Notes: a model not told the origin generated them from the sequence alone. Shown: positions 24,066-33,494, counted from the stretch's first letter. The stretch is DNA of 64,000 nucleotides from an uncultured Oscillospiraceae bacterium (GCA_949841355.1 CATKZP010000002.1:1-64000), one strand, 5' to 3'. Made by a program: numbers and translations.

Positions 24066-25895
24066 TTACCGCGAGGCCAGGCACACGCGGTACTGATAGG
24101 GTTCCAGCGTCCCCGCCGAGCAGGACGCCGCCTCCCCGGAGATCAGGTCGGTAAACGCCCCCTCCATGCCGTCCAGGGCGTAGGGCTCGGGGGCGCCGGC
24201 GAAGTTGAACAGGCACACCAGCCGCTCCTCCCCCGCCCGGCGCACCAGAGCCAGCACCCGGCTGCTGTGGGTATCCCAGGTGGTCACCCAGGCGCCGGGG
24301 GCGAAGCAGGGCTGGGCGGAGCGCAGCTGCTCCAGCCGCCGCAGCCCGTCCCAGATGCGCCGCTGCACGCTTCCCTCCCGTGTGCGCAGCGCCGCCTTGT
24401 CCCAGTCGAAGGGGGTGCGGTGGAGGTTGCGGCTGTCCTCCCGCAGGGCCGGGTCGTCATGGTAGCCGTAGCCGTTGAGCTGGCCGATCTCGTCCCCGCT
24501 GGACAGCATGGGGAAGCCCGCCATGCACATCACGGCGGCGTGCATCATCAGATCCCGCCGCACGCCCAGCGCCACCTGTCCCTCGTCCCCCTCGCACAGC
24601 CCCTTTTCGATGCCGCACAGGCTGGCGGTGGTGCCGCAGGTGCGGGCGTCCTGGGTGGCGGGGTCGTAGTTATACCGCTCCCCTCGGGCGAAGCTGCCGG
24701 GGAAGCTGCCCTCGAAAAACTGGTAGAGGTATTTCTTGTGGGCCAACGGGTCCATGCCGATGGTCCTGCCGTACTCCTCGTTGAGCCCCCAGCCGATGTC
24801 GTCGTGGCAGCGCAGGTAGTTGACGAAGCAGCAGTGCGCGGGCAGGGAGTGCAGGTCGTCCAGCTGCTTTTTCAGCTGCCGCACGTCGCCGGAGGCCAGG
24901 GCACTCCACTGGGTGGCCATGGTGGAGGCGTTGTAGAGCAGATGGCACTCCGGCTTGTCCGCCGTGCCGAAATAGGGGGCCAGCTCCCTGGGCGCCATCA
25001 CCACCTCGCCCTTGAGGATGACGCCGGGGCACACGCATTCGACGACCAGCCGGATCATGCGCATGATGGTGTGGACCTGAGGCAGATTGCGGCAGGTGGT
25101 GCCCATTTCCTTCCACAGGTAGGGCACTGCGTCGATGCGCAGCACCTCCACCCCCAGGTTGGCCAAGCGGAGCATACTGCCCACCATGTCGTTGAACACC
25201 GCCGGGTTGCGGTAATTGAGGTCCCACTGGTAGGGGTGAAAGGATGAGCACACGTACTTGCCCATCTCGGGGACGAAGATGAAGCTGCCCGGGGCGGTGG
25301 CGGGGAACACGTCGGGAATGGTTTTTTCCATCTCCCGGGGGATATCCGGGGTGTCGAAGCAGATGTAGCGGTCGATGTATTCCTGTTCCCCCGCCTTCGC
25401 CCGCTTGGCCCACGCATGGGTGTCGGCGGTGTGGTTGATGACGAAGTCCAGACACAAGCTCATCCCCCGGCGGCGCATGGCGGCGGCCAGATGGCTCAAA
25501 TCCTCGTTGCTGCCCAGGGTGGGGTCCACCTGGTCAAAGTCCTCCACGGCATAGCCGCCGTCGTTGTCCGGGTGGGGCATTTTCAGCAGAGGCATCAGGT
25601 GCAGGTAGGTGATCCCCTGCTCCTGCAAATAGCCCAGCCGCTCCTCCACGCCCTTCAGGTTTCCGGCGAACAGCCCCGGGTACATGGTCATGCCCACCAT
25701 TCTCCCCGCCCGGAACCAGTCCGGAGCGGCCTCCCGCTGTTCATCCAGGCGGCGCAGGGCCTGGCTCCGGGCGCGGTGGAATCCGGCCATGCGCTCCTTC
25801 AGCTCGTTCAGCCTGTCCCGGCGGCCGTACAGCTCCATATACAGCCAGTCCAGCTCGTCCTGCCGCGCGGCCAGGCGGCGCTCAAATTCGCTCAT
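24066..25895 (-). CDS. GH13 subfamily-4-like enzyme (amylosucrase / sucrose hydrolase)
   Basis: The start is at MSEFERRLAARQ, overlapping the fructokinase stop by 4 bp (ATGA), giving 609 residues. An N-terminal helical domain of about 100 residues precedes the (beta/alpha)8 barrel. Catalytic sites are the nucleophile in VEVLRIDAVPYLW, the acid/base in VILKGEVVM, and the third acid in YLRCHDDIGWG. DFVINHTADTHAWAKRAKAGE and MPHPDNDGGYAVEDF are typical of amylosucrases. It would convert sucrose to fructose plus alpha-glucan or glucose. The paired fructokinase takes the fructose. Transglucosylation and hydrolysis cannot be separated by eye. Confidence 0.82.
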   Translation of the reverse strand: MSEFERRLAARQDELDWLYMELYGRRDRLNELKERMAGFHRARSQALRRLDEQREAAPDWFRAGRMVGMTMYPGLFAGNLKGVEERLGYLQEQGITYLHLMPLLKMPHPDNDGGYAVEDFDQVDPTLGSNEDLSHLAAAMRRRGMSLCLDFVINHTADTHAWAKRAKAGEQEYIDRYICFDTPDIPREMEKTIPDVFPATAPGSFIFVPEMGKYVCSSFHPYQWDLNYRNPAVFNDMVGSMLRLANLGVEVLRIDAVPYLWKEMGTTCRNLPQVHTIMRMIRLVVECVCPGVILKGEVVMAPRELAPYFGTADKPECHLLYNASTMATQWSALASGDVRQLKKQLDDLHSLPAHCCFVNYLRCHDDIGWGLNEEYGRTIGMDPLAHKKYLYQFFEGSFPGSFARGERYNYDPATQDARTCGTTASLCGIEKGLCEGDEGQVALGVRRDLMMHAAVMCMAGFPMLSSGDEIGQLNGYGYHDDPALREDSRNLHRTPFDWDKAALRTREGSVQRRIWDGLRRLEQLRSAQPCFAPGAWVTTWDTHSSRVLALVRRAGEERLVCLFNFAGAPEPYALDGMEGAFTDLISGEAASCSAGTLEPYQYRVCLASR

Positions 25896-26866
25896 GCCTC
25901 CGCCTCCTCTGTCCGGGCCAGCAGGCGGCGCACCTCGTCCGCCTCCGGCATGGAGCGCAGCGCTCCCTTCCGGGTGGTGACCAGATAGGCCGCCGTGTTG
26001 GCAAAGCGGAGCATGGCGGCCAGGTGGTCCCGGGCAAGCCCGTCCAGCCCGTGTTCCAGTACAAAGTCCAGCACGCAGGCACAGAAGGTATCCCCCGCCC
26101 CGGTGGTCTCGATGACGCCGCCCCTCCGGCAGGCGGGGACAAACACCCGCTCGTCCCCGTAATAGCAATAGCTGCCCTGGGCCCCGGCGGTGACGTTGAG
26201 CAGCCGGATGCCGGGGAATCGCTCCCGCAGCATGGCCGCCCCCCGGTCAAAGTCCGTTTGGCCCGTCATGAACTCCAGCTCGTTGTCCGCGATCTTCAGC
26301 ACATGGCACTGGGACAGGCCGTACTCCATCTGCGCCCTGGCCTGGTCCAGGCTGTCCCACAGGGGCTCGCGCAGGTTGGGGTCAAAGGAGATCACCGCTC
26401 CGCCCTGACGGGCGCGGGCCACCGCCCTGACGGTGGCCCGGCGCACCCCCTCGTGGGTCATGGACAGGGTGCCGAAGTGGAACACCCGGCACTCCGCGAT
26501 CTCGTCCAGGGGCAGCTCCTCCTCCCGCAGCAGCATATCCGCCCCGGGATTGCGGTAGAAGGAGAAATCCCGGTCGCCGTTGCCGAAGGTCTTGACAAAG
26601 GCCAGGGTGGTGCGCGCCTCCCGGTCGAACACCAGGTGGTCCATGCAGATGCCCGCCACCGCCGCGGCGTCGCGGAGCATATAGCCGAACATGTCCTCCC
26701 CCACCTTGCCCACAAAGGCGCAGCGCCGTCCCAGCTTGCTCAGCATGGCCAGCACATTGCAGGGCGCGCCGCCGGGATTGGCCTCAAACAGCGGGTTTCC
26801 CTGGGCGCTGGCGCCGCTTCCGGTGAAATCCACCAGCAGCTCGCCCAGGGCGATGACGTCATACAT
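25892..26866 (-). CDS. scrK: Fructokinase (PfkB family)
   Basis: This 324-residue ribokinase-fold kinase has an N-terminal GELLVDFTGSG and NPGGAPCNVLAMLSKLG (about 29-45). The C-terminal signature ETTGAGDTFCACVLDF (about 242-257) includes the catalytic aspartate. It phosphorylates fructose to fructose-6-phosphate with ATP. It is the first gene of a two-gene operon with the amylosucrase-like enzyme, matching the fructose that enzyme releases. A strong AAGGAGGA ribosome site precedes the ATG. It is divergent from the AraC regulator, which is likely to control it. Confidence 0.88.
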   Translation of the reverse strand: MYDVIALGELLVDFTGSGASAQGNPLFEANPGGAPCNVLAMLSKLGRRCAFVGKVGEDMFGYMLRDAAAVAGICMDHLVFDREARTTLAFVKTFGNGDRDFSFYRNPGADMLLREEELPLDEIAECRVFHFGTLSMTHEGVRRATVRAVARARQGGAVISFDPNLREPLWDSLDQARAQMEYGLSQCHVLKIADNELEFMTGQTDFDRGAAMLRERFPGIRLLNVTAGAQGSYCYYGDERVFVPACRRGGVIETTGAGDTFCACVLDFVLEHGLDGLARDHLAAMLRFANTAAYLVTTRKGALRSMPEADEVRRLLARTEEAEA

Positions 26867-26889
26867 AGCTGATTCCTCCTTATTTTCGG

Positions 26890-26918
26890 TTGGTTTTTGC
26901 GGAATATTGTGATATCAT
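26890..26918 (+). promoter_or_regulatory. Promoter of the AraC-family regulator
   Basis: TTGGTT (26890-26895), a 17-bp spacer and TATCAT (26913-26918), in the short divergent region with fructokinase. Confidence 0.55.
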
Positions 26919-26950
26919 AGAGCCGCAAGCAAGAAAGGATGTGCCCGGAC

Positions 26951-27808
26951 ATGAAAGATTTTTCCTTTTCCGTCTTTCCCCACGAGAACTTTCTGGACCT
27001 GCGGCTGTTCCAATGCGGGTGGGAGCAGTGCGCGCCGCTGCACTCCTTCGGCCCCTTCGTGCGCAACAACTTTCTGCTCCACTATGTGATATCGGGCCGG
27101 GGGCAACTGGATGCCACCGGCCCCGACGGCGTCACCCGGCGCTATGCGCTGGGGCCGGACCAGGCGTTTCTCATCTGTCCCGGCCTGGTCAACACCTACT
27201 TCGCGGACAAAAAGGACCCCTGGAAATACGTCTGGCTGGAATTCGGCGGCCTGCGGGCGGAGGAATACCTGGGCGAGGCGGGGCTGGGCCCCCTCCAGCC
27301 CATCTATCAGCCCCGCTCCCCGGAACAGGGCCGCGCGGTGCGGGACGCCATGCTGTATATCGCCGGCCACTCCCAGTCCTCTACACTCCATCTCACCGGC
27401 CATCTGTGCCTGTTTCTGGACGGACTGATCCAGTCCTCCTCCTCCCGGCGGCACGCCTCCGGCCCCCGCCTCCAGGACTTCTACATCCAGGAGGCGGTGA
27501 CCTTCATGGAGCACAACTACCAGCGGGAGCTGAGCGTGGAGGAGCTGGCCGACGTGTGCAAGCTCAACCGCAGCTATTTCAGCAAGATGTTCAAGGAGAA
27601 CATGGGCTGCCCGCCCCAGGAATTTCTCATCCGCCTGCGGCTGTCCAAGGCCGCGGAGCGGCTCACCTCCACCCGGTCCTCCATCGGGGCCATCTCCGCC
27701 GCCTGCGGCTATCCCAACCAGCTCCACTTCTCCCGGGCGTTTAAAAAGCGTTACGGCCTGTCCCCCCGGGAATGGCGTATGCAGAACAAGGGCCAGCCGG
27801 GACGCTGA
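26951..27808 (+). CDS. AraC-family regulator of the raffinose/sucrose genes
   Basis: I start at ATG 26951, which has a properly spaced AAAGGA site; the ATG at 26939 touches that site. The 285-residue protein has an N-terminal cupin-type sugar-sensing domain (about 1-150). A double helix-turn-helix C-terminus follows (VEELADVCKLNRSYFSKMFKENMGCPPQEFLIRLRL and IGAISAACGYPNQLHFSRAFKKRYGLSPREWR). The layout resembles MsmR/RafR activators. It sits between the fructokinase operon and the alpha-galactosidase/ABC genes, which suggests activation of both by raffinose-type sugars. Confidence 0.88.
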   Translation: MKDFSFSVFPHENFLDLRLFQCGWEQCAPLHSFGPFVRNNFLLHYVISGRGQLDATGPDGVTRRYALGPDQAFLICPGLVNTYFADKKDPWKYVWLEFGGLRAEEYLGEAGLGPLQPIYQPRSPEQGRAVRDAMLYIAGHSQSSTLHLTGHLCLFLDGLIQSSSSRRHASGPRLQDFYIQEAVTFMEHNYQRELSVEELADVCKLNRSYFSKMFKENMGCPPQEFLIRLRLSKAAERLTSTRSSIGAISAACGYPNQLHFSRAFKKRYGLSPREWRMQNKGQPGR

Positions 27809-27821
27809 GCGTCCCTTTGCG

Positions 27822-27852
27822 CAGGGCTTCCCCCTTGGGGGAAGCCCTGTTT
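27822..27852. terminator. Bidirectional terminator between araC-type gene and alpha-galactosidase
   Basis: A 12-bp perfect stem CAGGGCTTCCCC/GGGGAAGCCCTG followed by TTTG lies between the two convergent stop codons. Confidence 0.75.
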
Positions 27853-27853
27853 G

Positions 27854-30034
27854 TCACTCCGCTTGAAAATACAGCTGCAAAGCCTGGTAGTCCCCGGCGG
27901 GGAGCGGCAGGGGATAGCCCGCCGCCATGAGCACGTCGCCGGGCCAGGTCTCGCCGCCGTTCACCCGGTACTGGGCGTCCGGGTCCAGTCCTCTCAGGCG
28001 CACGGTGCGGAAGGGCGCGGACGCCCGCGCCTCATGGGTCACCACGGATACCAGCGTCTCCCGCCGGTCGGGCGACACCTGCTGCCAGGCGGTGAAGGGG
28101 CCGGCAAAGGGGTCGCTGAGCCGGTAGTAATCCCCCCGCTGGATGAGCTCGTAGTGCTCCTTGAAGAAGGCCACCTGGCGTTTGATGGTCTCCCGCTCCT
28201 CCTGGGTGGTGTGGTTCAGGTCCATCTCGTAGCCGAATGTGCCCGCCATAGCCACCACGCCCCGGGTCTCCATGGGGGTGCTCCGCCCGGTCTGCTGGTT
28301 GGGCACGGCGGACACGTGGGCCCCCATGGCGGACACGGGATAGGCGAAGGAGGTGCCGTACTGGATGCGCAGCCGGTCGATGGCGTCGGTGTTGTCGCTG
28401 CACCAGATCTGGGGAGTGTAGCAGAGCATACCGGCGTCGAACCGCCCGCCGCCGCCGCAGCAGCCCTCGATGAGTATGTGGGGGAAGTCCCGGCGCATCC
28501 GCTCCAGAATGTCGTACACCCCCAGCACGAAGCGGTGGAACAGCTCGCCCTGGCGGCGGCTGGGCAGGGCGGCGGACCACACCTCGGTGAGGCTGCGGTT
28601 CATGTCCCACTTCACATAGGCAATCTCGGCGCTGCCCAGCACCTGTTTGATCTCCCCGTAGACGTGATCCCGGACCTCCCTGCGGGAGAAGTCCAGCACC
28701 AGCTGGCTCCGCCCCCGGCTGACGGGGCGGTTGGGGGCCTTCAGCGCCCAGTCGGGGTGGGCCCGGTAGAGGGCGCTGTCCTCGCTGACCATCTCCGGCT
28801 CGATCCAGATGCCGAAGGACATGCCCAGCTCCCGGATGCGGGGCACCAGGGCTTCCAGCCCGCCGGGGAGCTTTTTCTTGTTCACCGACCAGTCTCCCAG
28901 GCCGCCGTAATCGCTGTTGCGCACGCCAAACCAGCCGTCGTCCATGACGAACAGCTCAATGCCCAGGGGGGCGGCGGCCTGGGCGATGCTCACCAGTTTG
29001 TCCGCGTCGAAGTCGAACTCGGTGGCCTCCCAGTTGTTGATGAGCACCGGGCGGCGCTTCCCCTCCATGGGGTCGTGGATGAGGTGCTCCCGGATGGCCC
29101 GGTGGAACTGGCGGCTCATCTGCCCCAGCCCCCGGGGGGAGCACACCACGGCCGCCTCGGGGGCGGTGAAGGTCTCCCCCGGCCCCAGCGTCCAGCAGAA
29201 GTGATAGGGATTGATGCCCAGCAGCAGGCGGTTGTTTTCCAGGTGGGTGCGCTCCGCCGCGGCCAGGAAATTGCCGCTGTATACCAGCATGGCCCCATAG
29301 CAGACGCCGTAATCCTCGTCGGCGCCGTGATCGCACAGGATGACGAAGGGATTGTGGTGGTGGCTGGAGGTGCCCCGCACGCTCTCCACGCTCTGCACTC
29401 CCTGGCGCAGGGGGGCGCGGTTCAGGCCGCGCTCCTGGGCGTGGCAGCCGTCGAAGGTGATGAAGTCCAGCTCCCCCCCCTGGAAGTCCAGGCACAGGGA
29501 GGCACACCGGCGCAGCCGGACGCTCCGCCCCCCCTCGTTTACCACCTGGACCGCCCGGGTGATGAGGTCGCACTCCTCCAGCACGCCGTAGTACAGCTTC
29601 ACCGACACCCTGCACGTGGAGTCGATGAGGTGGACGATCAGCGTCTCCCACTCCTCCCCGCCGGAAAAGGCGGGCAAGCCGGGCAGGGCGTACTTCCCCT
29701 TCTTCAGCTCGAAGCCGGTGTAGCGCAGGTCGGCCAGGCGGCTGCCGTCCTCCGGCTCGAACTCGATGGAGGGCAGGCGGAAGTCGCCCACGCCGCAGGT
29801 GGAGTACTCCTGGGGCAGGGTGTCCAGGGAGTAGGTGCGGTTGTCCCTGGCCTCGCTGGGATTGGGGGAAAAGCCCCGGTCGGCGTACTGGATGAGCCGG
29901 GACAGGTCCCCGCCCCGGACCCTTGGCCCGTAATAGGTGTGGAGCAGCACCCGGTTGGCGTCCGCCTTCATCTGATAGGTGGTGTTTTTGGTGTGCAGGG
30001 TGAACACCTTGCTGTTCTGATCGAGCACGATCAT
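27854..30034 (-). CDS. aga: Alpha-galactosidase, GH36
   Basis: The start at MIVLDQNSKVF (30034) follows a G-rich ribosome site; upstream codons in frame are not coding-like. The 726-residue enzyme has the family's N-terminal beta-supersandwich and barrel. The nucleophile aspartate is in YVKWDMNRSLTEV (about 475) and the acid/base in IWCSDNTDAIDRLRIQ (about 540). CCGGGGRFDAGMLCYTPQ precedes the latter. It removes terminal alpha-1,6 galactose from raffinose or stachyose or melibiose; no signal peptide is seen, so it acts inside the cell after ABC import. It lies downstream of the importer genes in the same direction. Confidence 0.93.
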   Translation of the reverse strand: MIVLDQNSKVFTLHTKNTTYQMKADANRVLLHTYYGPRVRGGDLSRLIQYADRGFSPNPSEARDNRTYSLDTLPQEYSTCGVGDFRLPSIEFEPEDGSRLADLRYTGFELKKGKYALPGLPAFSGGEEWETLIVHLIDSTCRVSVKLYYGVLEECDLITRAVQVVNEGGRSVRLRRCASLCLDFQGGELDFITFDGCHAQERGLNRAPLRQGVQSVESVRGTSSHHHNPFVILCDHGADEDYGVCYGAMLVYSGNFLAAAERTHLENNRLLLGINPYHFCWTLGPGETFTAPEAAVVCSPRGLGQMSRQFHRAIREHLIHDPMEGKRRPVLINNWEATEFDFDADKLVSIAQAAAPLGIELFVMDDGWFGVRNSDYGGLGDWSVNKKKLPGGLEALVPRIRELGMSFGIWIEPEMVSEDSALYRAHPDWALKAPNRPVSRGRSQLVLDFSRREVRDHVYGEIKQVLGSAEIAYVKWDMNRSLTEVWSAALPSRRQGELFHRFVLGVYDILERMRRDFPHILIEGCCGGGGRFDAGMLCYTPQIWCSDNTDAIDRLRIQYGTSFAYPVSAMGAHVSAVPNQQTGRSTPMETRGVVAMAGTFGYEMDLNHTTQEERETIKRQVAFFKEHYELIQRGDYYRLSDPFAGPFTAWQQVSPDRRETLVSVVTHEARASAPFRTVRLRGLDPDAQYRVNGGETWPGDVLMAAGYPLPLPAGDYQALQLYFQAE

Positions 30035-30166
30035 AGGGACCCCCCCATTGTAAAGTATTTGCAGTGATTGTACGGGATTTTTCACCGGGAGGCAAGGGGC
30101 ATCTTGAAAAATATCGCACAAATCCACGCCCTGCTCCAGCGGGAAAATTGGAGGCTGGCTAGAGCG

Positions 30167-30199
30167 ACAGCCCCGGCCCTTTCGCACGGCCGGGGCTGT
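30167..30199. terminator. Hairpin between ABC permease and alpha-galactosidase
   Basis: A 12-bp perfect stem ACAGCCCCGGCC/GGCCGGGGCTGT with a 9-base loop. It lacks a U-tract, so it may be a partial terminator or an mRNA stabiliser separating importer and enzyme expression. Confidence 0.5.
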
Positions 30200-30294
30200 C
30201 TGTTAAGAGGGAGAAGCGTCAGTGCGCCGGGAAGCGGTCTCCCGGTGCCGCGGAGAACTCATTTGCCGGAGAGCGTCATTCGGCCGGCGGCCGC

Positions 30295-31134
30295 TTATTT
30301 TCCTCCGGTGGAAGCGATGCCCTCGATGAACTGCTTCTGGAAGATGAGGTACAGGATGACCATGGGCAGCATGGCTAGCAGGGAGCCGGCCATCAGCACC
30401 GGGAAGTTGGTGGTGAACTGGCCTCGCAGGGTGGCCAGGCCGGAGGACAGGGTCATCATGTTCAGGTCGGAGTTCACCACCAGGGGCCACATCAGGTCGG
30501 AGTAGGCGAACACGGCGGTGAAGATGGTCAGGGCGGCCACGGAGGTGCCGGTGAGGGGGAACATGACCTTATAGAAGGTCTGCCACTGATTGCAGCCGTC
30601 CAGGTAGGCGGCCTCGCCCACCTCCTTGGGTATGCCCATGTAGGTCTGGCGCAGGAAGAACACGCCGAAGGCGCTCACCAGGCCGGGGAACACCAGGGCG
30701 AAGATGGTGTTGGCAAGGCCCATCTTGGCCACCATCTGGTACTGGGGGATAATGAAGATCTGGCTGGGCAGGGACATCTGCACCAGCACGATGCCGAACA
30801 GCAGGCCCTTGCCCTTGAACTCCAGCTTGGCGAAGGCGTAGCCCGCCATGGAGCTGAACAGCACCGCGCAGATCACCCGGAACAGGATCATCAGGCCCGT
30901 GTTCACATACAGGTTCAGGAAGGGCAGGCTCTTGATAGCCTCCACGAAATTGTCCAGCATCAGCCGGTCGGGCAGGATGGTGGGGGGCACCTCCATGCTC
31001 TCGGGCACGGTTTTGGAGCTGGTGAGGATCATCCACACAAAGGGGAAAATCATGATGAGGGCGCCCAGGATGAGGAACACGTAGGTGAGCACCGTGTTCA
31101 TGGTCTTGGAGGATTCCATGGAACTGCGTTTCAT
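30295..31134 (-). CDS. Sugar ABC transporter permease (MalG/MsmG type)
   Basis: This 279-residue integral membrane protein has six predicted spans. The cytoplasmic EAA loop that contacts the ATPase is visible (EVGEAAYLDGCNQWQTFYKVMFPL, about residues 190-213). It pairs with the MalF-type permease upstream, 15 bp away. Third gene of a binding protein-permease-permease operon. No ATPase gene is present; importers of this class commonly share an MsmK-like ATPase encoded elsewhere. The neighbouring alpha-galactosidase points to raffinose-family sugars. Confidence 0.9.
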   Translation of the reverse strand: MKRSSMESSKTMNTVLTYVFLILGALIMIFPFVWMILTSSKTVPESMEVPPTILPDRLMLDNFVEAIKSLPFLNLYVNTGLMILFRVICAVLFSSMAGYAFAKLEFKGKGLLFGIVLVQMSLPSQIFIIPQYQMVAKMGLANTIFALVFPGLVSAFGVFFLRQTYMGIPKEVGEAAYLDGCNQWQTFYKVMFPLTGTSVAALTIFTAVFAYSDLMWPLVVNSDLNMMTLSSGLATLRGQFTTNFPVLMAGSLLAMLPMVILYLIFQKQFIEGIASTGGK

Positions 31135-31149
31135 CGTTTCAGCCCTCCC

Positions 31150-32040
31150 TTACACGTCGTAATTGACCCACTTCTTCTGGCCGTAGAACTGGATCACGGT
31201 GACCAGGCCGATGAGCAGCACGGTCCAGATGACGATGGCCGAGCCCATGCCGCGGCTGCCCGCCACGAAGGACTCCCGGTAGAACAGGTACATCAGGCTC
31301 TGTACGCTGGTGACGGCGGGGTTGGTCTCCTCCACCATCATGTAGATCAGGTCGTACACCTTCACGGAGGCCATCAGGCGCATAATCATCACCACGAACA
31401 GGGTGGGGGACACCATGGGCAGGGTGATGGTGAAGAACTGCTTCACCTTGCCCGCGCCGTCGATGCTGTTGGCCTCGTAGAGGGTCTTGGGGATGTTCTG
31501 AAGCCCCGCCAGCAGGAGAACGGCGTCATATCCGATATTGCTCCAGATGGCCACGATGGCGCAGGAGATCATGACGAAGTTGGGGTCGGTGATCCAGCCG
31601 ATCTTGGCGCCCAGCGCCTGGTTGAGTATGCCGTACTCGCCGTTGAAGATCCAGCGCCACACCATGGTGACGGCGGCGGGGGCGCACACCATGGGCAGGA
31701 AGAAGATGGTGCGGAAGCCGCCCTTGAACTTGATCTTGGCGTTGAGCAGCATGGCCACCAGCAGGGACAGGAACAGCCCCACGGGGACGGTGAGAATGCA
31801 GAACAGGATGGTGTTCCAGGTGGCCTTCCAGAACTCGGGGGTCTGGAACATCTCCGCGTAGTTGGCCAGGCCGATAAACTTGTAGTGGCCGAAGCCCAGG
31901 TGCTCGCAGAAGCTGGTGTAGATGGTCTGGGCGAAGGGCCACAGGTTGAGCACCAGCAGGCCGATGATGGTGGGGGCCACCATGATATAGGCCCAGTTTT
32001 GCTCCCGGCGGGCCGCCGGGGACAGCTTGTTCTTTTTCAC
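31150..32040 (-). CDS. Sugar ABC transporter permease (MalF/MsmF type)
   Basis: This 296-residue membrane protein starts with GTG after a GGAGGG ribosome site (6-base spacing). Six spans are predicted, with the EAA loop NIPKTLYEANSIDGAGKVKQFFTITLPM (about 205-232). It forms the heterodimeric pore with the next gene product. The basic, short N-terminus (MKKNKLSPAARREQNW) is cytoplasmic. Confidence 0.9.
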   Translation of the reverse strand: MKKNKLSPAARREQNWAYIMVAPTIIGLLVLNLWPFAQTIYTSFCEHLGFGHYKFIGLANYAEMFQTPEFWKATWNTILFCILTVPVGLFLSLLVAMLLNAKIKFKGGFRTIFFLPMVCAPAAVTMVWRWIFNGEYGILNQALGAKIGWITDPNFVMISCAIVAIWSNIGYDAVLLLAGLQNIPKTLYEANSIDGAGKVKQFFTITLPMVSPTLFVVMIMRLMASVKVYDLIYMMVEETNPAVTSVQSLMYLFYRESFVAGSRGMGSAIVIWTVLLIGLVTVIQFYGQKKWVNYDV

Positions 32041-32054
32041 AGTCGGCCCTCCTC

Positions 32055-33353
32055 TCAGTTACCCGCCAGCTTCTTGGCGGTCTCGGTGTCCACGATCTGC
32101 TGCATCTTGGCCATGGCCTGCTCCAGGCTCTGCTGGCCGTTGTAGACCTTATTCACCTCGTCCAGCACGGGGCTTTTCCACTTGGGCTTGGCGGCGTTGT
32201 TCACGTTCTGCACGCCGTACTCAAACTGGTCCATGACCATCTCCACGTTGATGTCATAGCCCTTCTTGTCAAAGGCGTCGAAGTAGGGCTGCTCGGTGCC
32301 GTTATAGGCGGAGATGGCCGCGCCGTAGGAGCTGGCCAGCAGCTGGGCCTCCTCGGTGCCAAAGAATTTGATGACGTCCAGGGCGATGTCCCGGGTCCTG
32401 CCCTTGGCGGCGGTGGAGTAGCACAGGCCGTTGGAGATGGTGGCCCGGCCGTCGCCGCTCACCGGGTCGGGGCACTTGGGCATGGGGGCGATGTCCCACT
32501 TGCCGTCCATGTTGGGGAAGTTGACGCACTTATTCATCAGCTCCCAGTTCCCCTCGATATACATGGCGCCGATGCCGGAGAAGAAGGCGGTGCCGGGGGC
32601 GGTCTCCGCGAAATAGGCCTGCTTAGGGCACCAGTCGTAGTCCTGCAGCCCCACGTAGAACTCCATGCCCTTCTTGGTGCCGGGCTGGTCGAAGCCGGCC
32701 TTGGTGAAGTCCTCGTTCAAAATGTACCCGCCGGCCTGATAGACAAAGCTCCAATAGCCCATCTGGTCGTCGTTATAGGCCATGTAGCCGTAATTCCCGG
32801 TCTTGTCGTAGATGGTCTGGGAGGCGTTCACCAGATCGTCCCAAGTCCAGTTCTCATCGGGGTAGGCCACTCCGGCGGCGTCGAACATCTCCTTGTTATA
32901 CACCAGGAAGATATTGTCCTTATCCTTGGGCACGCCGTACATCCGGCCGTCGCTGCCCTGGGCGTTGCCGATGGAAATGTCGGAAAAATGGTTCTCGTAG
33001 TAGCCCGGCTCCACGTCGTTGTAGAGCTCGGTGACGTCCGCCAGGATGCCGAAGTCGGAATAGTACAAAATCTGGTTGGTGTGCATCCAGAAGATGTCCG
33101 GCATGGTGTTGGACTCGGCGGCGGCCTCCAGCTTGGTCCAGTACTCGTTCCAGCTGGTGACCTGGACCTCGATGACCACATCAGGGTGCTTTTCCGTGTA
33201 GGCGTCGCAGACGGCCTGCATACTCTCGCGCTGGGCCACGTCCCAGATCTGGAACTTGAGGTGGGTTTTGCCGTCCACCGCGCCGCACCCACACAGGGAC
33301 AGCAGCAGCGCCGCGGCCAGGATCAGTGCCGCGATGCGGGGTATTTTTTTCAT
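32055..33353 (-). CDS. Sugar ABC transporter substrate-binding lipoprotein
   Basis: The start is at MKKIPRIAALILAAALLLSL, 33353. The lipobox LSLC gives a lipid-anchored cysteine at about residue 22. The 432-residue type-I extracellular binding protein (HLKFQIWDVAQRESMQAVCDAYTEKHPDVVIEVQVTSW...) captures oligosaccharide for the two permeases. First gene of the importer operon. Upstream at 33481-33494 is a near-consensus cre site, suggesting CcpA repression. The ligand, raffinose-type sugar, is inferred from alpha-galactosidase and sucrose enzymes nearby. Confidence 0.92.
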   Translation of the reverse strand: MKKIPRIAALILAAALLLSLCGCGAVDGKTHLKFQIWDVAQRESMQAVCDAYTEKHPDVVIEVQVTSWNEYWTKLEAAAESNTMPDIFWMHTNQILYYSDFGILADVTELYNDVEPGYYENHFSDISIGNAQGSDGRMYGVPKDKDNIFLVYNKEMFDAAGVAYPDENWTWDDLVNASQTIYDKTGNYGYMAYNDDQMGYWSFVYQAGGYILNEDFTKAGFDQPGTKKGMEFYVGLQDYDWCPKQAYFAETAPGTAFFSGIGAMYIEGNWELMNKCVNFPNMDGKWDIAPMPKCPDPVSGDGRATISNGLCYSTAAKGRTRDIALDVIKFFGTEEAQLLASSYGAAISAYNGTEQPYFDAFDKKGYDINVEMVMDQFEYGVQNVNNAAKPKWKSPVLDEVNKVYNGQQSLEQAMAKMQQIVDTETAKKLAGN

Positions 33354-33480
33354 GAACACCACTCCTCTGCTTCGTTTTCTCCCCGCTGCCGCTCCGGGGC
33401 AGCGTTTATAAGCAGATGATACTGCTTTGTCCCCGGCGCTGTAAATGGACGGCATTTTTAAAAATATTCCCGCATGTTGC

Positions 33481-33494
33481 TTTCAACGCTTTCA
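33481..33494 (-). promoter_or_regulatory. cre-like catabolite repression site
   Basis: On the minus strand the 14-mer TGAAAGCGTTGAAA matches the CcpA consensus TGWAANCGNTNWCA at 13 of 14 positions. It lies about 130 bases upstream of the binding-protein start. Confidence 0.55.

Noticed and set aside
27851-30067. 738-residue open frame antisense to alpha-galactosidase
   Set aside because: It is a GC-rich shadow of the GH36 gene, with repetitive His/Gly/Val composition, no ribosome site and no motifs. The same reasoning removes the long opposing frames at 43712-45901, 46297-48114, 35412-36974 and 20575-21759.
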